64,000 bases of DNA from an uncultured Bacteroidales bacterium (GTDB taxonomy: Bacteria > Bacteroidota > Bacteroidia > Bacteroidales > FEN-979), in contig CAISRB010000019.1 in NCBI GenBank assembly GCA_903887775.1, positions 62,001 through 126,000 of the forward strand, read 5' to 3'. Under the pieces are notes generated by a model, which saw only the letters and a list, made by a program, of their open reading frames with translations, was not told the DNA's origin and did no database searches. The position numbers and the translations under genes were made by a program. This document shows positions 18,646 through 25,742 of this stretch, piece by piece (position 1 is the stretch's first letter; each line of letters opens with the position of its first letter).

Positions 18646-19479
18646 TTAAAATGCGTCAAAATCAATAAGTTCAAAAAATAAATTGTCCTTTAGAAACGGA
18701 GGAATATCACCTGATAAATCTTTAAAAAGTAAATTGAGCGGGGATGGTTTTAATTTTTCCGGCATTGCTACAAACAGGCCATTAATTTGTTTTGTATTCA
18801 CCAACCCTATCCATAGTTTAAACGGTGATTTTTTCGAAGTTAAACCTGTTTTATACAGCAATGTTTCTTGACAATTTTGCATTTGCGCAAAAATTCCCGG
18901 TATGTCAGTTTTAGCTAAGATTGTCAGCTTGTCACGATAGTATTTTGCCTCAGGATTCCGAAGTCGCCACGACAAAGATTCATCATCCCATTTAGAATAA
19001 ACCTGGTGATTCGAAGAAATCCCGGGTATTATTGTCCCGATTCCAAGTTTTACTTCAAGCTGGGATATTTGGTTAAAACCGAATTTATTCAAATATCCCT
19101 TAGTACTATTCTGATTAGTAACTGTGATCACAAACTGATATTTTAAGCGCCTGGCCTCTTCGAAGGTTGCTTTTCCCAACTCTGTAAATAACCCTTTTCC
19201 CTGATGATCGGGATGAGTTACATTATTGAGAGCCAGTACCCCTTTTAAGACTTCCCCAAAAACGTTATAAACTACAGGTATTGTAGCGTGATGTGCAATC
19301 AATTCTCCGTCAAGGAACGCATCAGTCCCAACAATTGTGCCCACTGGGTTTTGTGCATACTGCCAATGTAAAAATTCCGGTGTGAATTTGGTTGTTTTTA
19401 CAAAAACCTTAGATAAAAGCCGGGAATAGGCATTAATGTTTTCACTTGAGACGACCGATTTGGCTATTTCATATCCCAT
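18646..19479 (-). CDS. GNAT-family N-acetyltransferase
   Basis: Protein of 277 residues. The acetyl-CoA binding motif A is visible as THPDHQGKGLFTELG (about 88-102, the Q-x-x-G-x-G/A pattern), followed by a QNSTKGYLNKFGF segment typical of GNAT motif B. The C-terminal 110 residues are not recognised. It lies seven bases after the polysaccharide deacetylase on the same strand, so the two are probably co-transcribed and may modify a surface glycan. The local DNA is richer in A+T than the flanks. Confidence 0.75.
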   Translation of the reverse strand: MGYEIAKSVVSSENINAYSRLLSKVFVKTTKFTPEFLHWQYAQNPVGTIVGTDAFLDGELIAHHATIPVVYNVFGEVLKGVLALNNVTHPDHQGKGLFTELGKATFEEARRLKYQFVITVTNQNSTKGYLNKFGFNQISQLEVKLGIGTIIPGISSNHQVYSKWDDESLSWRLRNPEAKYYRDKLTILAKTDIPGIFAQMQNCQETLLYKTGLTSKKSPFKLWIGLVNTKQINGLFVAMPEKLKPSPLNLLFKDLSGDIPPFLKDNLFFELIDFDAF

Positions 19480-19486
19480 ATCGGAT

Positions 19487-20323
19487 TTATTTAAGATTAT
19501 TTTGAATATAATTGTAATAAGTACAAATGCTAAATCCTTGATTCATAATGTAGTCAAGTCGGCTAAATACATTCTTTCTGTTGTAATACATAAGAAAGTT
19601 GTACAAATAATTATCATTAATTCCAGGATTCATATATCGTTCCTGGGTTGAGTCAATATCATAGGGATGAAAATATCCAACTGCAGGGATTGTTTTTGCA
19701 ATACAATTTTTTATGCCGCCTTTAATAAAAAATTTCGGTAAAACCCGAAAATATACTCCTCCGAATACTGGTACAGTCATATGGAAAAACCTCCCCATTG
19801 TCAATGGTATTTCGACAATTTTATCGTTCACTTTCCGTGGAGTAAATCCAAATGTTTCCCAGCCGTAGAATGGATTTTTTGCAGGTAAAACAGAGCTTGA
19901 GTAAGAAAATGTCAATTCTGATAGTACCTTATAGGCCCACTCGGTTTTTTGAGTCAGTGAAAACACAGGAGCCCGAAATCCGGTAATCTGGCCAGCTCCG
20001 GCTTTCATTAAGACTGAAACATTTTCCTCCAGGTCTTTTCTGAATTCAGTTGGCGTTTGTTTATCAAGTGGGATATGATTATTGGTATGACAGGCTATTT
20101 CATGCCCTTCGCTCACAATTTCATTGATGAGCGAAGGGTATAAAACAGCTATATCCCCTGTTACAAAAAAAGTACATTTCGAATTATACTTTCTGAGCCA
20201 GTTAAGATAGATATGAGTGTTTACCGGCACTCTTTCCTCATAATTTTCCGGATTTTTCAGCCTTAGTCTGATGTCCTCTAAATCAATGCTGAATAAAAAA
20301 ATGTTTTGATTACTATTTGCCAT
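19487..20323 (-). CDS. Polysaccharide deacetylase (NodB domain)
   Basis: Protein of 278 residues. NodB-type motifs are present: Asp14/Asp17 in FSIDLEDIR, the metal-binding His79 and His83 in CHTNNH, and GFRAPVF (Arg117, Pro119). This family removes N-acetyl groups from polysaccharides. The C-terminal half (HPYDIDS, RLDYIMNQGF) resembles the deacetylases of exopolysaccharide loci. There is no signal peptide, so the substrate is probably a cytoplasmic lipid-linked or oligosaccharide intermediate. It is paired with the GNAT gene downstream. Confidence 0.82.
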   Translation of the reverse strand: MANSNQNIFLFSIDLEDIRLRLKNPENYEERVPVNTHIYLNWLRKYNSKCTFFVTGDIAVLYPSLINEIVSEGHEIACHTNNHIPLDKQTPTEFRKDLEENVSVLMKAGAGQITGFRAPVFSLTQKTEWAYKVLSELTFSYSSSVLPAKNPFYGWETFGFTPRKVNDKIVEIPLTMGRFFHMTVPVFGGVYFRVLPKFFIKGGIKNCIAKTIPAVGYFHPYDIDSTQERYMNPGINDNYLYNFLMYYNRKNVFSRLDYIMNQGFSICTYYNYIQNNLK

Positions 20324-20381
20324 CAGGACTTTCTTTCTTTTCGTAAATTAATTAGGCAGAAGCTTGTCATGTAACATGTTT

Positions 20382-21383
20382 TTACTTTACAGGGAACAGA
20401 ATATCGGTTTCAAGCTTTGCAGGATCCTTTTCGCTCATCGGGTCGGTAACATATATTTCAGTTGGCCCTCCGGCCTGCTGAAGCCCGGCTTCTTTAATGT
20501 ATTGGTCCAGGATATGGTATGTAACCGCAGTCTTGTCATATGCTCCGAAATAATAGGCCATGACGACATTCTGTGCAGGTATTTTTTCAACCCTCACCCT
20601 GCCTTTGCCCTTATCTGCTTTTTCGACGACAATCCCTAAATCAATAACCCCGCTCATTGTAACCGTATCATATTTCAGATATACAGCAAACGGATGCCCG
20701 GTACATTTGAGTTTGTTGGTTTTCACAAAGGCCATCAGTTCACCAAATCCCCTGCCTATGACTTTTTCATATGTCTTCGGCCCGGCCGAATCCCTTATAA
20801 GTATTGCAATCTGTTCAGGCATGGCTTTTTCTTCAATCCTTGGCCATGAAGCCCTGGATTCGCAGACATTTTTCAATTTTGTAAGCCCTTTGATGAAATC
20901 CGGGCCCAGCATTTTGTCCATCATCAGTCCGAAATACCTGTTTATCGGGTTATACCCCAGGTCTCCCTCATCAATCCATGAAACTTTGCTCGAATCACCG
21001 GCCTGCTCAATGATAATTTTCCCTTTTGACTGGTATTTTCCTTTGTTGAATGCGAGATCATATGAGAACTGTTGTTTGGGAATATAGCCCGTGGCAGTCA
21101 TCTGCCCGTTACCAAGAATTTTACCATCCCATTTCCAGATTGCTCCCACCTGTCCTTCCTTTCCGATAAGTTCAAAAACAGCTGTTGAATCGACAGCCTT
21201 AGTCCAGGGTTCCCACAATTTCCATTTCCTGAAATTACTCGTAAGGTCGTAAATTAATTCAGGTTTGGCTTTGATATAAACCGAATGCTCAACTTTATAT
21301 GTTTTGGGCAATGCATAGGCTACCAGGATCAAAACCAGGATGATCGCCAGTATCCAGATCACTATTTTTTTAAATGTTTTCAT
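20382..21383 (-). CDS. SRPBCC domain protein with C-terminal GyrI-like domain
   Basis: Protein of 333 residues. A membrane anchor (about 7-27) is followed by a START/SRPBCC lipid- or ligand-binding domain (about 33-165, starting VYIKAKPELIYDLTSNFRKW) and a GyrI-like/AraC effector-binding domain (about 180-333, with FAVYLKYD and KIPAQNVVMAYYFGAYD). Both halves are ligand-binding folds, so this may be a membrane-tethered sensor or carrier. No DNA-binding domain is present. It stands alone and diverges from the SDR gene at 21495. Confidence 0.8.
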   Translation of the reverse strand: MKTFKKIVIWILAIILVLILVAYALPKTYKVEHSVYIKAKPELIYDLTSNFRKWKLWEPWTKAVDSTAVFELIGKEGQVGAIWKWDGKILGNGQMTATGYIPKQQFSYDLAFNKGKYQSKGKIIIEQAGDSSKVSWIDEGDLGYNPINRYFGLMMDKMLGPDFIKGLTKLKNVCESRASWPRIEEKAMPEQIAILIRDSAGPKTYEKVIGRGFGELMAFVKTNKLKCTGHPFAVYLKYDTVTMSGVIDLGIVVEKADKGKGRVRVEKIPAQNVVMAYYFGAYDKTAVTYHILDQYIKEAGLQQAGGPTEIYVTDPMSEKDPAKLETDILFPVK

Positions 21384-21464
21384 AGGCTTGTGGTTTTAAG
21401 TTTGATTACTAATGTAAAATTAATCTAAAAACTGCCAAAACGGATCAATACAGCTTTAAATTAC

Positions 21465-21472
21465 TATTTTTG
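21465..21472 (+). promoter_or_regulatory. -7 element of the SDR/5-alpha-reductase pair
   Basis: TATTTTTG followed by C matches TAnnTTTG, 22 bases before the ATG at 21495. Confidence 0.5.
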
Positions 21473-21494
21473 CACGCAAACTTAAACCATACTG

Positions 21495-22478
21495 ATGAAA
21501 ATTGCTGTTACCGGCGCTAACGGGCATGTCGGATATAATCTCTGTAAGTCCTTGCTGGATAAAGGATTCCAGGTCAAGGCCCTGACCCATCAACATACCG
21601 ATTCGATCAGTAAACTTAACCTGACGCTTGTAAAGGGCGACGTGCTGGATAAAACTTCATTGCTTGATCTGATGGATGGCGCTGAGGTTGTTTTCCACCT
21701 TGCCGCCCAGATCTCCATTACGGGTGATCCCTCGGGTTCAGTCTACAGGAACAATGCCGATGGAACAAAAAACATGCTGTCAGCAGCCAAAGAACGTAAT
21801 ATCAAACGTTTTATTCATTTCAGTTCGATCCATGCCTTCAGCCAGGATCCTCAGGAGAAGGCCCTCGATGAGATGCGTCCCCTTGTAGGATCAGAAGCTT
21901 TTGCCTATGACCGCAGCAAGGCTGAAGGGGAAAAAGCCGTGATGGAAGCTGCAAGGAACGGAATGGATGCAATTGTTCTGAGCCCTACCGCAATTATCGG
22001 TCCTGCCGACCCTGAGCCGGGGCTTACGGGGAAAGCGGTACTTCAGCTGCTTCATCATAAAATCCCGGCACTGGTCCCGGGCGGTTACAACTGGATCGAT
22101 GTGAGGGATGTCGTCAGTACCGCTATTGCAGCCATTGAAAAAGCAAGGGCCGGCCAGAAATACCTTGTGGCCGGTAAATGGCATAGTTTAAAGGAGCTTT
22201 CGGCCTGTGTTGAAAAACATTCGGGCGTTAAGACTGTCCACACGGTGCTCCCGTTCTGGTCGGCCAGGATTGGCCTTCCTTTTATCACGATGTACAGCAA
22301 ACTGACCGGTAATGAGCCGTTATATACAAGCGAATCCCTCGAAATAGTGGCCAAAGGAAGCAGGCTTATCGACAATTCCAAATCAAGAAAGGAACTCGGC
22401 CTTGAACCCCGCCCGCTTGATGAAACTATTCATGATCTCATTGAATGGTTTAAAACCAATAATTATTTAAATAAATAA
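21495..22478 (+). CDS. Extended short-chain dehydrogenase/epimerase
   Basis: Protein of 327 residues. The Rossmann motif is TGANGHVGYNL (6-16), and the catalytic pair is Tyr138 and Lys142 in FAYDRSK with the upstream serine in HFSSIH. The overall form is that of dihydroflavonol-reductase/3-beta-hydroxysteroid-dehydrogenase-like extended SDRs, an NAD(P)-dependent group acting on sugars, flavonols or 3-hydroxysteroids. It ends four bases before a steroid 5-alpha-reductase homologue, so a 3-keto/3-hydroxy lipid substrate is attractive. That is inference; a sugar epimerase is possible. Confidence 0.82.
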   Translation: MKIAVTGANGHVGYNLCKSLLDKGFQVKALTHQHTDSISKLNLTLVKGDVLDKTSLLDLMDGAEVVFHLAAQISITGDPSGSVYRNNADGTKNMLSAAKERNIKRFIHFSSIHAFSQDPQEKALDEMRPLVGSEAFAYDRSKAEGEKAVMEAARNGMDAIVLSPTAIIGPADPEPGLTGKAVLQLLHHKIPALVPGGYNWIDVRDVVSTAIAAIEKARAGQKYLVAGKWHSLKELSACVEKHSGVKTVHTVLPFWSARIGLPFITMYSKLTGNEPLYTSESLEIVAKGSRLIDNSKSRKELGLEPRPLDETIHDLIEWFKTNNYLNK

Positions 22479-22482
22479 ACTC

Positions 22483-23244
22483 ATGATATCTTCCTCCACA
22501 TTTTATTTCATTGTCTATATCTGGATAGCCATTGGCCTGGTGAGTTTTCCTTTCATTATTAAGACGGTTGCGCCTTATGGTCGCCATACCAGTTCAAAAT
22601 GGGGTGCCATGATCAGCAACCGCTGGGGATGGATCATTATGGAAGCCCCTGCACTTCTTGTATTCCTTGGTTTTTTCTTTTTAAGCTCCCCCAGGCACAA
22701 TGCTCCAACCTGGATATTCTTTGGTTTGTATTCAATTCATTATATCAACCGTGACATTATTTTCCCGTTCAGGCTGAGGACTAAAGGGAAGAAAATGCCT
22801 CTGGCGATCATGTTCATGGCCATTTTCTTTAACCTCGTAAATGGTTTTATCAATGGATATTATCTCGGCAATTTTGCCGACGAGCATACGGTTGAATGGT
22901 TGCAGGATCCAAGGTTTATTGGCGGAATTATCGTGTTCTTTACCGGTATGTTTATCAATATGTATTCCGATAACATCCTGATCCACCTGAGGAAGCCGGG
23001 TGAAACCGGTTATGTGATCCCCAGAGCAGGTTTATTCAGGTTTATTTCCTGTCCGAATCATTTTGGGGAAATTATCGAATGGTTCGGATATGCTTTAATG
23101 ACATGGAGCTCACCGGGACTTGCATTTGCCGTATGGACCCTGGTCAATCTCCTGCCCCGGGCTTTGCACCATCATCGATGGTACCAGTCGACTTTTCCTG
23201 ACTACCCTTCTGAAAGGAAAGCGGTCCTCCCCTATCTTCTTTAG
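22483..23244 (+). CDS. Steroid 5-alpha-reductase (SRD5A1/2-like) membrane enzyme
   Basis: Protein of 253 residues, the same length as animal SRD5A1/2 and similar over its whole length. Shared landmarks are YGRH (32-35), Glu54 in IMEAPAL (position of SRD5A2 Glu57), Tyr87 in HYINRDIIFPF (position of Tyr91), DPRFIGG (142-148), SDNILIHLRKPGETGY (162-177), GEIIEWFGYAL and the terminal HHHRWY...FPDYP. About six or seven membrane helices are visible. The family reduces the delta-4 double bond of 3-oxo steroids with NADPH; related prokaryotic enzymes act on steroids and other polyprenoid or enone lipids. It is cotranscribed with an SDR. Confidence 0.87.
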   Translation: MISSSTFYFIVYIWIAIGLVSFPFIIKTVAPYGRHTSSKWGAMISNRWGWIIMEAPALLVFLGFFFLSSPRHNAPTWIFFGLYSIHYINRDIIFPFRLRTKGKKMPLAIMFMAIFFNLVNGFINGYYLGNFADEHTVEWLQDPRFIGGIIVFFTGMFINMYSDNILIHLRKPGETGYVIPRAGLFRFISCPNHFGEIIEWFGYALMTWSSPGLAFAVWTLVNLLPRALHHHRWYQSTFPDYPSERKAVLPYLL

Positions 23245-23597
23245 AAAATTACAACCATGTTTTGCAGGATTTTTCCGGAAGAAATCATATAAAACCGAAG
23301 CGGAACCCGTCTGGCCGATGGATTCCGCTTCACTCTTTCAGGAAGCCGTAGCTTCCCGGAATGTCAGGTCCCGGTTAAAATGAATGACGTGCGGCCATTC
23401 TTTTTCCCCATGCCTGTTTTACAAATATAAAATCAGTAGATGGCCGATATCAATTTTTCAGGCAGATATATATTAACACAAAATAAACAGGATCTATTAA
23501 CATTTTGTTAATAAAAAACAAAAAATAAGATATTGAAAATAAGCTATTTGTAAAAAAATGAAAAAGATGCTGTTAATAAACTGTTGATAAGCCGGTT
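23245..23597. other. Intergenic region with hairpins and an AT-rich tract
   Basis: 353 bases between convergent genes. Two hairpins follow the reductase gene: GAAGCGGAA / TTCCGCTTC (23297-23305 with 23323-23331) and GGAAGC-CGTA-GCTTCC (23341-23356). Neither is followed by a T run. From about 23400 the sequence is very A+T rich and contains the palindrome TTAACA-TTT-TGTTAA (23497-23511). I see no convincing gene. Confidence 0.5.
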
Positions 23598-23870
23598 TTA
23601 TTCGATGGTAACAATCAGACCCCTGGTGGTCATTTCCGATTTCATGGGGATAAGAATATCGGCAACCCCGTTTTTAACGGGGCAACGCCCTTTCATATGT
23701 GCGATCATTGCACATTGTTCTGCCTGTTCTGAATTATGTTTGCAGACTTCAATAAGGGTTTTAATGACGAATTCAAAGGTATTCACATCGTCATTATATA
23801 ATATCAGATCCAGGATGTTTTCCTGCTGACTATCGAGATTATTTACCGGATCTGTTTGTTCTTTTGTCAT
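23598..23870 (-). CDS. clpS: ClpS, Clp protease N-degron adaptor
   Basis: Protein of 90 residues. The ClpS core begins LILYNDDVNTFEFVIKTL (about 28-45), which holds the conserved N-D-D pair that binds the free amino terminus of the substrate, and continues with CKHNSEQAEQCAMIAHMKGRC (48-68), where AHMKGRC matches the A-H-x-x-G motif of the family. ClpS delivers proteins with destabilising N-terminal residues to a Clp ATPase, here probably the ClpC encoded 10 kb away. It is transcribed alone and diverges from the Nudix gene. Confidence 0.92.
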   Translation of the reverse strand: MTKEQTDPVNNLDSQQENILDLILYNDDVNTFEFVIKTLIEVCKHNSEQAEQCAMIAHMKGRCPVKNGVADILIPMKSEMTTRGLIVTIE

Positions 23871-23907
23871 CTCAATGTATTCTGCTACAATATTACTAAT
23901 AATAAAT

Positions 23908-23915
23908 CAAACGTA
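23908..23915 (-). promoter_or_regulatory. -7 element of clpS
   Basis: On the minus strand the sequence reads TACGTTTG, an exact TAnnTTTG, 37 bases before the clpS start. It is back to back with the Nudix promoter element at 23929-23936. Confidence 0.5.
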
Positions 23916-23928
23916 AGAGCACATCAGC

Positions 23929-23936
23929 TATTTTTG
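23929..23936 (+). promoter_or_regulatory. -7 element of the Nudix gene
   Basis: TATTTTTG followed by C matches TAnnTTTG and ends eight bases before the ATG at 23945, so the leader would be only a few bases long. Confidence 0.5.
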
Positions 23937-23944
23937 CAGACAGT

Positions 23945-24583
23945 ATGAAGGATCTGAAGATACTTGCCGGAAAACTTCAAGAACGCCTTGAAAAGCCTCT
24001 GCCCGGACTCGAAGCCCAGCTTTTAATGGCTACAAAAAAGCGCTTGAAGTTTCCTTTCATGACAGCTGTTCCGTCGAGAGCAAAACCCAGCGGTGTTTTA
24101 ATTCTGCTGTATCCTTTTAAAGAAGATATATTCTTTATTTTAATGCGGAGGCCTGATTACACGGGGGTTCATTCAGGTCAGATCAGCCTTCCCGGCGGGA
24201 AAGCCGAAAAGAATGACAGGGATATCATTGAGACTGCATTGCGCGAAGCACATGAGGAGGTCGGGATATTGCCATCCGAAGTCAGCATCATTGGCCTTCT
24301 GACCCCTTTATATATCCCTCCAAGTAACTATATCGTGACCCCGGTTGTTGCCTGGGCTGACCACCGGCCTGAATTTTCAGGAGACCCGAGGGAAGTTGAT
24401 GAGATCCTGGAAATCAGTTTCACTGATTTTGTTGACGATCGGAATGTTCTGAAGAAACGGATCAAACTGTTCATGGGAATTTCAGCCAATTTCCCCTGCT
24501 TTTTTATTGGCGGTAATATTATATGGGGAGCTACTGCTATGATGCTCAGCGAGTTTCGTGTAATTTTAAAAGAGGTTATCTGA
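23945..24583 (+). CDS. Nudix hydrolase, CoA pyrophosphatase type
   Basis: Protein of 212 residues. The Nudix box is at about 85-108 (GKAEKNDRDIIETAL then REAHEEVGI). Just before it lies LMRRPDYTGVHSGQISLPGG, the UPF0035-type motif that marks coenzyme A pyrophosphatases (NudL/Nudt7 group). Such enzymes cleave CoA or acyl-CoA to 4'-phosphopantetheine and adenosine 3',5'-bisphosphate. Its TGA is one base from the stop codon of the convergent lipoprotein gene. Confidence 0.85.
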   Translation: MKDLKILAGKLQERLEKPLPGLEAQLLMATKKRLKFPFMTAVPSRAKPSGVLILLYPFKEDIFFILMRRPDYTGVHSGQISLPGGKAEKNDRDIIETALREAHEEVGILPSEVSIIGLLTPLYIPPSNYIVTPVVAWADHRPEFSGDPREVDEILEISFTDFVDDRNVLKKRIKLFMGISANFPCFFIGGNIIWGATAMMLSEFRVILKEVI

Positions 24584-24584
24584 T

Positions 24585-25742
24585 TTATTTTTGGGAAGAA
24601 GGTGTAAAGCAGAATGAACCTGGAATACGTCCTGCCTTATAAGTGTGCAGGACTTGTCCGTTTGCCTGGCTGCATTTGAAAATATACCCGCTTTGAACGT
24701 AATTCACTGCATCGCTCACATAAACCTGGCCGGTTTCCGGATGAATTGCCAGACCGTAAAACAGATGTCCGTTCGCCGGGATCAAAGGCTCGGCCGGAAG
24801 TTCGCCTGCGCTGACAGGCATTTGGAAAACGCCGCCATAGATATAATAAAGAGTATCAGCCGTGGGGTTAATGCAAAGACGGCTGGGAACGCCTTGCTGA
24901 ACAGAAAAAGTAAATGACTTATCTACGATCATCAGGACAGGATCAATCCGTTTCAGTGTAGGCGCTTCGTAATTATTATACCCTCCCGTACAGATTACCC
25001 ATATTTTATTTTTACGGTCAACCGTGATGCTGACAGGCTCTTTACCCATTAGAATACTGTCAATGATCATGTCGGATTGAGTGTCGATGACATATACCTG
25101 GGCTTTCCGGTTGGCGCTGGATTCATTGAAACTGCCGATACAGGTAACAAACATGTACTGCCCGTAATGAAGCAAATTCTCCGTCCAGTATGGTGTCGCA
25201 ATATTCTTCACAATGGTCATGCTCTTCAGGTCAACAACCGAAATGTTCTTTTTCATGTTGGTGACATAAGCCTTTGTAGAATCAATGAATTCAAGATATC
25301 TTGGAGAATTGAACCCGGTTATCGATGCGAGGGTTTTAAAATCTTTAAGGGAAACTACTTCAACACGGTTTGAATTGTTGACGATGATATATCCTTTATT
25401 GCCCAGGACTTTCATCGACTGTGCCACATCGCCAAGGTCGCGGCTGTTTGCCGATTCAAAAATATCCTGGTAAACTGAATCGGTTTTATTATCGATATAG
25501 GTAATGGATGCATTGGCCCAGGAAAGATTTCCTTCATTGATAACGAAAATCCCGTTTTTATAACTGAGTTTTGCAGTATCACCCGGAGGTGGTGACACAG
25601 GGTCAACTGTTTTTTCACGAATAGGGTCCTTCGAACAACCCGATATCAGTAAAAAAATAAAACAAACAAACAAAAACAGCCTGCTGTTTGATATGATGGT
25701 ATGTGAAATATTCGTTCTTATGACCTTATTTATTAAATTCAA
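24585..25742 (-). CDS. Surface beta-propeller lipoprotein (YncE/BtuG-like)
   Basis: Protein of 385 residues. The signal peptide ends in LLISGC, giving a lipidated Cys36; the residues that follow (SKDPIREK) contain charged side chains as in surface-exported lipoproteins. The body is a beta-propeller with repeats such as GNKGYIIVNNSNRVEVVSL, STKAYVTNMKKNISVVDL and GQVYVSDAVNYVQSG. In Bacteroides, BtuG is a propeller lipoprotein of this kind that caps the BtuB transporter and binds vitamin B12. Its gene overlaps the end of the TonB receptor gene by 17 bases. The ligand assignment is inferred from context. Confidence 0.78.
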   Translation of the reverse strand: MNLINKVIRTNISHTIISNSRLFLFVCFIFLLISGCSKDPIREKTVDPVSPPPGDTAKLSYKNGIFVINEGNLSWANASITYIDNKTDSVYQDIFESANSRDLGDVAQSMKVLGNKGYIIVNNSNRVEVVSLKDFKTLASITGFNSPRYLEFIDSTKAYVTNMKKNISVVDLKSMTIVKNIATPYWTENLLHYGQYMFVTCIGSFNESSANRKAQVYVIDTQSDMIIDSILMGKEPVSITVDRKNKIWVICTGGYNNYEAPTLKRIDPVLMIVDKSFTFSVQQGVPSRLCINPTADTLYYIYGGVFQMPVSAGELPAEPLIPANGHLFYGLAIHPETGQVYVSDAVNYVQSGYIFKCSQANGQVLHTYKAGRIPGSFCFTPSSQK

